DNA of 64,000 nt from Nepenthes gracilis (Eukaryota > Streptophyta > Magnoliopsida > Caryophyllales > Nepenthaceae), in contig BSYO01000004.1 in the NCBI GenBank assembly GCA_033239525.1, positions 10,020,037-10,084,036 of the forward strand. Reading direction: 5' to 3'. Both the position numbers and the translations under genes were made by a program. The notes below the pieces were generated by a model. That model was not told where the DNA came from, did no database searches, and was given only the letters and a program-made list of their open reading frames with translations. Below, piece after piece: positions 49,401-58,400 of this stretch (positions are counted from its first letter, which is position 1; each line of letters begins with the position of its first letter).

Positions 49401-52400
49401 AAGTAGTTTAATATGCAAGGCTCCAACATATCAAAGCACATGCATGTATTTATGCATGTTTAATGGAGACTTCTTTACAACACAAGGGCAAGGCTATTGT
49501 TGCGTCCCTAGGTCCAGGTTCTCTAGCGGATTAGGGAGCCTTCGGATTCCACACCTTAGTCGAATCTTGAACGGGCCTGGTCTCCACTCTCCTCAACTTG
49601 GGTCCCGCACAACACAAACTATAAATAAGAGGTCAGAGGTCGGCGGGATGTTCTCCCACCGAAAACACTCCGACGCTAAAGTCGGAAATCGTTCCCAGAA
49701 ACGGAAAGATGCAGAAGTGAATGTAAAATTGCAGTGGGGAATGAGAAGATGCAAGATGCGTTGAGCAATTGTGGGAGGCTAGGCTCCTTGGTTTGCACTA
49801 CAAGGAGTGGCTCACTAAGGATACTCGATAGAGGCTTTTGGATCAATGGTGTTCGATTGATCAGGGATTGGGCTTTAGATTGGGACTCTAGATCTCTTTC
49901 CTGTCGAAGGAAGAGATATTTGTAGGCTCCCTGGTGGAGGACATTGGGCGCGGGAATCTACGATATGTGGCAAGCCGAAATTCGCCGGCCGCAAACCGCT
50001 GGCAGTGGCCAGCGGTGTTAGTTGTCGTCTTACGGTGGCGCGGGGCCAGCGGTATTAGTTGTCGTCTTACGGTGGCGCGAAAACTGTTGCCAGGCGTGGC
50101 TGGCATGGGTCCGTTTGACCACACTTGGATTGGCTGGGAGGCTGCCGGAGGGCGCATGCTACGGCTGGCCAACGTTGATCTTGCTTCCTATTGGCTGGTA
50201 GTTCCTCCGCTGGCGTCCCTTGTGCCAACAGACAGTGAGGGCTATGGCAGGGACGCAGGCAAGGTTGATTGGTCTTGTCGCCTGGCGCTCTACATGCCTT
50301 GTCACTTCGCGCCCAGGCTGGCTCTCGTGAATTGGGCTTCTCTGTTGATGGAAACCCTTTTCCCAACTCGAACTAGCTGATCTCGGCCCAATTCCGTGCT
50401 GGACCCAACAGCTACATAGTACAAATGTATGTATAATAGATATAGCATGCACACAATCATACAAATATGCCAACACACATGAGTTGTGTTAGTGTGAGAT
50501 TACACTCATGTATGTGTGTTTACATCCCCCATAATGATATCAAGATTTTGCATTTTTGGCCCAAAATTAACTGAAAAGACGAGAAGAACAACTTCAATTG
50601 GAAGACCTATTAAGTAACAAATAATAATCATGTGAATTAGAATTCCACATAGGAGTCCTCTCTATTTTTATCTAATTTTAAGCAGCATAAGAAGTTGTGA
50701 GTGAGAGTATATTCTTTTTCCTGAAAACATTGAATAAAATAAAAGACAAAAGAGATCAAGCGCATGGGAGAGGACAAGATGAAGTATAAAATTAAATAAT
50801 TGAAAATATTTAGAAAATAATGGAGACAGCAAGTAGGAAGCCAGCAACACCAACAAATGATCTGGCATCCACCAGTGAAAAAAGAAGCATATCACAAACC
50901 TGAGATATCATTCCAATAACAATCATCTGACCAAAGATTGCCAACGCATTAATGCAGAGATCAAACATTTTACCACCAACTGACTCGTAGATGATATCAA
51001 TGCCATTGGGAAATTCCTTCTTTAAAATCTGTGAAAACATTATGACAATAAATAAACTTGAAAGTTATTGCTAGCACAAATTAACAAAATAAGATTGGTA
51101 GTGCTGAATCCCGAAAAAAAAAAAACTGCTAAAAAGCACAAAATAAAAGCCAAGATATGCATTTTTCTCAGCTCATGGAACCACTGCCAATTTCTTTCTT
51201 AAAAAAATTGACTATTTGCAGGTCATGAATATTATACACGTATATACCAACCCAACTCATATGTGCATTCTGTCATCTCAAAGTTTTTAATATCACCAAA
51301 CAACTAGAGATGTTGGACATCCCAGAAATTTTTTGGCATGAATTGCCCAAACAAACAGCAACAGTAGCTGTGTTAAAGTTGAGTTACGATATGGATCTCT
51401 CCAAGAAACAAAAAATGAAAAATATTCAGACAGTTCTGTTCTCAGTATTTGAGGAAACAGATTTTTGTGGGCTGGGAATCTCTGCAGCAAGAGGTTAGCA
51501 GGGATTATGTTGTTAATGCAGCATTGTATGAGTAAAGAAAGGAAAAGTGGAGCTGAGTTATTGGATACATCAACAACAGAGAAAAGCTCTAGTGGATACA
51601 CTATGGGAAAGTTAGGTAATTTTATTCAAGACATTTGGTGGGACTTATGTCCCAAATGAAGATGCAATAGGTATCAACTTCCATCTGAACTAGGTAATGT
51701 ATAGGGAACATTTCACATTCATTGGTGCCAAGAGGGAGAGTTTAACATTGTCACATAACTGGAAAATAAAACTCCAAGGATTATATTGCTGAGATATGGA
51801 AGCTTTCTTATTTTCTGAAAATTTTAGACTATTATAATCATAAGTTCATAACATCTATGCTGAATTCAGTTTGATGAGTTAAAAATCTTGGGTAGAAGAA
51901 GACAACAAATACTTCATTAATGTAAGGCCAACATAAAGGAAGGACAAAGCAAGCTCAACATAATAAGCCAAAAAAACAAAGAGGAAGTATGATCAGATAT
52001 ATTAAACCTACTCATTTAAAAACAAAACTGAGAATAGAAACCCTTAAATGTAATACATAGGAAGATTCACATAAGCACTCCCTATAAATGAAGAAATTCC
52101 CCACCTTTACATGAGGACAATACTCTAAGATTGATGGCTAAGATTAAAAGATCTACACGCATATACATGCCATCCATAAACCCACAAAATGTGCACAGAT
52201 ACATACTTCGCATTAAAATAGATTTAAAAAAAATATTCAACAACAAAAGAATCAGATATATGAGCTGCACATCTAACAAACTAATTGAAATGTATGTTAT
52301 ATTTTTGACAGAAAAAAGCCTGTACGTCCAACATTTATATATATATATATATAAACTCATGCATTCAAGAAAATAGTTACAATAAAGTCAATAAACAAAG

Positions 52401-55400
52401 ATTTTAAATAGCATATAGAGCCAAATCTATTTTAAATTATTTTGAAATACATTGGATAACCTATTTTTTCTGTCACATACTAGTCAAAATGAGCTAAAAA
52501 TTTCTTAAAAAAATATTCATTATTCAGCTCTTATTACAGTGAATGGAAGAACCTTGCTGCTAAATACCCTCACATAATGGCTTTCTAAAATATATCTAAA
52601 AGGTGTAATGTAACTGTAGGACTATCATCCAATTCATGGTGGCTTCATTGGCAGAATGAAACACTCAGCCTCTATGGCCCGAACACTACAAGGTTTAATG
52701 CCGGTAGAGGATAAGAGATGTGATAAGGGGAATGAAGGGGGGAAAAGAAAGTGATCGTCACAGATATTGGTTTAGATCTCAAGATGTTTAAATCTTAGCT
52801 GTCCATTCCAATTTGAAGGTTAGAAGTTAGAGTCTCTGTTCTCACCCGAAATAGAGTTCTCAAGTGAGTAATACCATATATATATATATACTTTCATTTA
52901 TTTTGATTATAATTATTCTCACATGTACAGTTATATTTCACACTTAAACTTTCATATATATTATTCATATATTTATCTTAAACAATTTATTTTGATTCAA
53001 TTTTGTAGGATCACACTCAAATGCTTTCTTAAGAACAAATTAACACAAATATTAGTGAAAATGAATCCAAAGGTACCTTGACACAATAGTAAATTTGCTC
53101 CATTGTGACTTAAAGGTCAGAGTTTCAAACCATGATAAGAGCTTTGTAATATAAGAATAAACCTGCAAATATCTTGTAGAAGAGTAAGAATATTTCATGT
53201 CTATTATTGATATCACACTTTACAATATATCATTACTTTGCCATCTATCTAGAAATCATAAGAAAATGAATAAGCCTCTTTAGAGAACATCCTATTATTA
53301 AGTTGGCAAGATTCTAGCAATATATTGGGAAAGAGATCAATATTGGCAAGATTCTAGCAATACTTTTAAATGAAAGTTAAAATTCTCAATTTGCTAATCA
53401 ATCTAATCTTTTACTTGCCAATCGCCCCTTTGGTTGTTGAGTCCAATTAAGCTCTTTCAATTTTCAATCCAATACTCCAAGTCCTTGATGATCCACCAAT
53501 GCTATGTCAACGCTCCCCCTCAAGCTGGAATGCTAATGCTGTCCATGCACAGCTTGGTCGTGTTTTATCGGAACAATCAGCTCAGTAGCCCCTTGGTTAG
53601 GATGTCTGCGAGTTGCACTTTTCAGAAATATAGGAGGTGTAGATTAGACCACTATCTAGCATCACTTTGATAAAGTGACAGTCCAATTCTATATGCTTGA
53701 TTCGTCAGGTTGTAATGGTGATGGGCTATATTAATTGTCAATTTGTTTGTCACAGGACAATTTCATGCTTCCTTCTCACATAATACCCAAGTCTTCTATA
53801 ATAATCTTAAGCCATAGAAGTTCACAAATACCAAGTGCCATGGCCACAAATTCTACTTCAACACTTGATCTAGCCATCACTGCTTGTTTCTTACTCCTCC
53901 AAGTTACAAGGTTCCCTCCTAGGGGAGTACAATATTCCAATGTTGACCCCCAATCTACTACTAATCTTGCCCAATCTACATCTGTGCTTGCAACCATACT
54001 AAGTTCTTTGCTATTCTGGAAGAAAGTACTTTTTCCTGGAACGGATTTGAAGTACTATAAGATCTATAATACAGCTTCCCTAATTGCACTTTCTTGAAGA
54101 GTGCATGAACTAATTTACCATACTTATCGTGTAGCTAGGTCGGCCTATGCATGGAACAAATAGATGGCGTTTCCTACTCACCTTTGGCACCTCCCCCAGT
54201 TGACCAATGCATCTTTAATAGTTTCTCCTAACTTTTGATTTTGTTCCACAAGAGTTTCGAAGGGCTTACATCCTAGCATCTCCGTTTTTTCTAGTAAGTT
54301 GAAAATGTAATTTTGTTGGGAACAAAAATGCATTTTTTTTGGCATGCCACCTTAATTCCCAAAAAGTATTTTAGCATCCCAAATGTTTTATCACAAATTC
54401 TCGTGCCATTTGCTTCTTGAGTTTCTCAATCTTTTCGAGGTCATCTTCAATTACAATAATATCATCAATATAAACAATCAGAACAGTAATCTTACTATTT
54501 TTTGATTTCTTGATGTAGAGCATAAGACATCTTGTGGTTGTTTCAAGTTCATCTTTTTCAATGCATTGGTAAATCTTCCAAACAATGCTCTAAATGATTT
54601 ATTCAACCATTATAGGGCTTTCTTCATCCTACACACACTGTCAGTTTCAAAAACCACTAGCTCCCCCACCCGCTGAGCGCCTGTGCGCGCTCGAAGGCAG
54701 GCCGGCAGCAAGGCTGCGCTGGCTGCTCGCTCGCCTGGTGCTCGAGCACCCCGACGAGTATAAAAATGCGACCTGCTTCGCGTTTCTTCATTTCGCCTCA
54801 TTTCCAGAAGGCTCTGGAGAGGAAGAGAGAGGGAGAGCGCCGGTTTTAGAGAGAGAAAGGAGGAGATCGAGGTGTAGAGTCCGAATCCATCCGGGAGCCA
54901 ATTAAAAAAGTGGTAGCACGCGTCGAGGCAAGTGTTCTCATACTCACTAACTTTACTCTTTCGATATTTTTCGACTATCATCGGGTATTTTCGTCTTGAT
55001 ACCCATCCAAACCATGGAAAATGTAATACCCGTGACTTGAGACCAAGGATTGTGTAATTTATTGTCCGATTTACTCACCGATCCGGCCGGTGGAGTACCA
55101 CCAAACCCTAACCTATGGGAATTGGGAGTTTTTCGTTTCCGCACCTTATTTCGTTAAATTGACCCCAAAATGTGAATCCCCACGTCCCAAATGTGTATAT
55201 ATGTCGGCCGCGTGATCGATCTCGCACGTTTAGACCCTTTCGCGGCGTCCGGGCCCCCTAAAAGGGCACTGTTACTGTTCATCTGAGACAAAAAGGGAAA
55301 TTTGCATGTTTCTACCTTCATAATATGTTGAAGTGACTTCAAAATATGAATCCCCGCATCCCAATTATAAGTATATATCGACCAGACGTCCAATTCCGCA

Positions 55401-58400
55401 AGAATCGACCCGTTCGCGGCGTCCGAGCCCTCTAAAAGTGGCCTGACACTGTTCACCTGAAAATGGAAGGTAAATGTGTATGCTTTAGCTCTCTTCAATT
55501 GTGATGGAACTTAGAACTAAATGTTTGTGTCAAATTATAAACCCTAGAAATGTGTAATCATGAACCGGGAGCAAGGGGATGCGTCCCGGAGGCCTCTAAG
55601 GTGGTGTTTGATCAACGGAGATAAGTAAAACTAAACTCTCTTGCGAGTTGAACTTAATGGTTGAAAGATTTAAGTTCCAAAAGAAAGAAAGGAACCGAAT
55701 AAGTAAATGGAAGGGAATCCACAAAGTACAATATGATGGATTTGGTCTCCCGAATGGAGATATGTGATGGAAATGTGATTGTTCCGATTGGAAAAGGTAC
55801 ATGGAAAATGTTGGATTCCCCTTCAAAGGATTAAGACTAATCTTAAAACTAGGATCATGGTTCATTGGGGTAGTACCCTCTAACTTACCATGTACATCAC
55901 GGTGGGAACCCAAGGAATACTCCGGCCGCTCCTGGGGGCGGGTGATGTTCAGGGTACGCTTTAGGATACTATTGTGAAAGAACGAGGATTGCTCTGGTCC
56001 CCGGGGGATATGGGGCGATTGAGATGACCGAGTGTTGCAGGCCTAAAATGTAGCCGATGGTCGAGTGCTATAGACCTAAAATGTAGCCGATAATCGAGTG
56101 CTGCAGACCTAAAATATAGCCGGCTTTATAATGTGTGGCAGACACATTCCTTTCCTCGTTCTCTCACATCGTTGGTTAATACGATCTACTAGCCGGGTCC
56201 ACAAAGATTAATGAAAGTAATGAAAATAAATGAGCGTAACCAGAACAAACATGCGAACCAAATAATCCCAGATGTTCCCTCTCCTCGCATGCTTCATTTT
56301 ATTCAAGTTATATGTTTCTCCTGCCCAATTACTGTTTTTCCTATTAATTGCTGTAGTTAGTGATGTATGATTTCATTTGCTGGGCTGTATGCTCACTCTT
56401 ACTGTATATCTTTCAGATGAGAACACATTAATGCCCGACGAGACAGAGTAGGCCATAGAAGTGCGATAGACAGCTGATATTGCACGCAGGGCTTAGAACT
56501 GGGACTTAGCTGATTTTGTGTATGAAACAGGAATTTTGGTCCTACTTTTGTAAACTGTATAAAACATATATGGTGATGGTTAATGATGTTTAGCATGAAT
56601 GAATGATGGATCAGTTTCCGCTGTATATTGTGGTTTTTATGCTTCCGTAGGTCTTTCTCGTTGTGGTTATGATCGAAGTTATTAGTTGGCATCCTTCCCC
56701 ACTGGCATTATGCTGGAGTTATGATGTCGGTACCACCCCAAAATGATGAGGCGATTAGATCCTGTGTAGTGTGTTGAGCATTGATACTTGTAGTTTTGTT
56801 GTAGACTGTTGTAAATTGTTGTGCAGGATTGATTTACAAGTGTTTGTATTTTGGCAAACGCTCGATTTACAAACGGAACTCTGCTCAATTTTCTACAGAA
56901 ATTAATAATTTTAATTAGGAATACTAGTTTTTATTATCTTTAGCGAAGGTTATTTAAGGAAAATAACCCAGTCCGTCACAGTACTGTGATGTCCCACATC
57001 GAATGGGGAGGGGAACAAAACGTACCTTATAAGGGCGTAGATACCTCTCCCTTGTGGACGCGTCCTGGGAGCCTGTGGAGGTTCGCCAGGAGAAAACCTT
57101 AAGGCCTGTGTATGGCTGGAAACGCCAGGAAGTTCTCCCAGGCCAAGAGGACAATATCTCGCCACGCTGTGCTGCCGCTACGCTACTCTGGGGGACGCAT
57201 TTTGGGGGCGGTGGATGCCATCTGCCAAGAACAAAACCGTGTACTTGTGTAGCAAAGCGGACAATATTCACAAGTGGGTGCCCAGAAATGTTACAAATGG
57301 TATCAGAGACGGGGCCCGGTTCGGTGTGCCAGCGTGGACGCTAGGCTCCCAAGGGGGGTGGACTGTGATATCCCACATCGGTGGGGAGGGGAACGAAGCG
57401 TACCTTATAAGGGCGTGGATACCTCTTTCTTGTAGACGCGTCCTGGGAGCCTGTGGAGGTCCGCTAAGAGAAAACCTTGAGACCCGTATATGGCTGGAGG
57501 CGCCGGGAAATTCTCCCAGGCCAAAGAGGACAATATCTTACCACTCTGGGGGACGCGTTTTGAGGGTGGTGGAGGCTATCTGCCAAGAACAAAACCATGC
57601 GCCTGTGTGGCAAAGCGGACAATATTCACAAACGGGTGCCCTGGGACATTACAAATGGTATCAGCGACGGGGTCCGATTCGGTGTGCCAACGCGAACACT
57701 GGGCTCCCAAGGGGGGTGGACTGTGATGTCCCACATCGGTGGGAGGGGAACGAAGCGTACCTTATAAGGGCGTGGATACCTCTCCCTTATGGACACGTCC
57801 TGGGAGCCTATGGAGGTTTGCCAAGAAAAAACCTTGAGGCCTGTGTATGGCTGGAGATGCCGGGAAGTTCTCTTAGGCCAAAGAGAACAATATCTTGCCA
57901 CACTGTGCCGTCGCTGCGCCACTCTAGGGGACGCGTTTTGGGGGTGATGGAGACCGTCTGCCAGAAACAAAACTGTGCGCCTGTATGGCAAAGCGGACAA
58001 TATTCACAAGCGCGTGCCCGGAGACGTTACACATAACCTATAAAGTGTGGTGTCTTCAGCAATTACCTAATTCTCTTCAGTATAAGAATTTTGGACTTTC
58101 TCATATGTGGCATTACAATCAAACAACCATCCATATTGCATCAAATATGGTAATTCACGAGTGCACCAAATATATTAAAATAGAATGTCATTTGTCCATG
58201 AGAAGCTCCAATAAGGCTTAATTCACATTTGTCATGTGAGGACTGGAAATCAATTTGCCCACATTTTCACCAAAGTCATATTGAAATTTGAGTTAAATAC
58301 ATTTGTAATAAGTTGAGCATGATAAACATCTACACTCCAACTTAATAAGAGTTTTAAAATATTTAAATATTTTCCTAGAATATGCTTTAGGCTGAGTAAT

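Larger units (their letters stand above)
56985..58031 (+). mobile_element. Tandem TRIM element with three LTRs
   Basis: Three copies of a 290-311 bp LTR (TGTGATGTCCCACATCG ... GTTACA-type end) alternate with two internal regions of only 68 bp. Each internal region begins with a Met-tRNA-like primer site (TGGTATCAGAGAC, TGGTATCAGCGAC) and ends with a purine tract (AAGGGGGGTGGAC). No coding region exists; this is the TRIM layout. Long open frames across it (for example 57215-58036) are accidental. No clean target duplication was seen (left AGTAC, right CATAA). Confidence 0.88.

Noticed and set aside
49888..50476. Several overlapping open frames on both strands
   Set aside because: They arise from the high GC content of the solo LTR at 49498-50410.
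53776..53997. Independent small gene on the minus strand
   Set aside because: It is the RNase H part of the antisense copia.
57215..58036. 273-codon plus-strand open frame
   Set aside because: It runs across tandem TRIM LTRs and primer sites. It repeats because the DNA repeats and has no protein-family resemblance.
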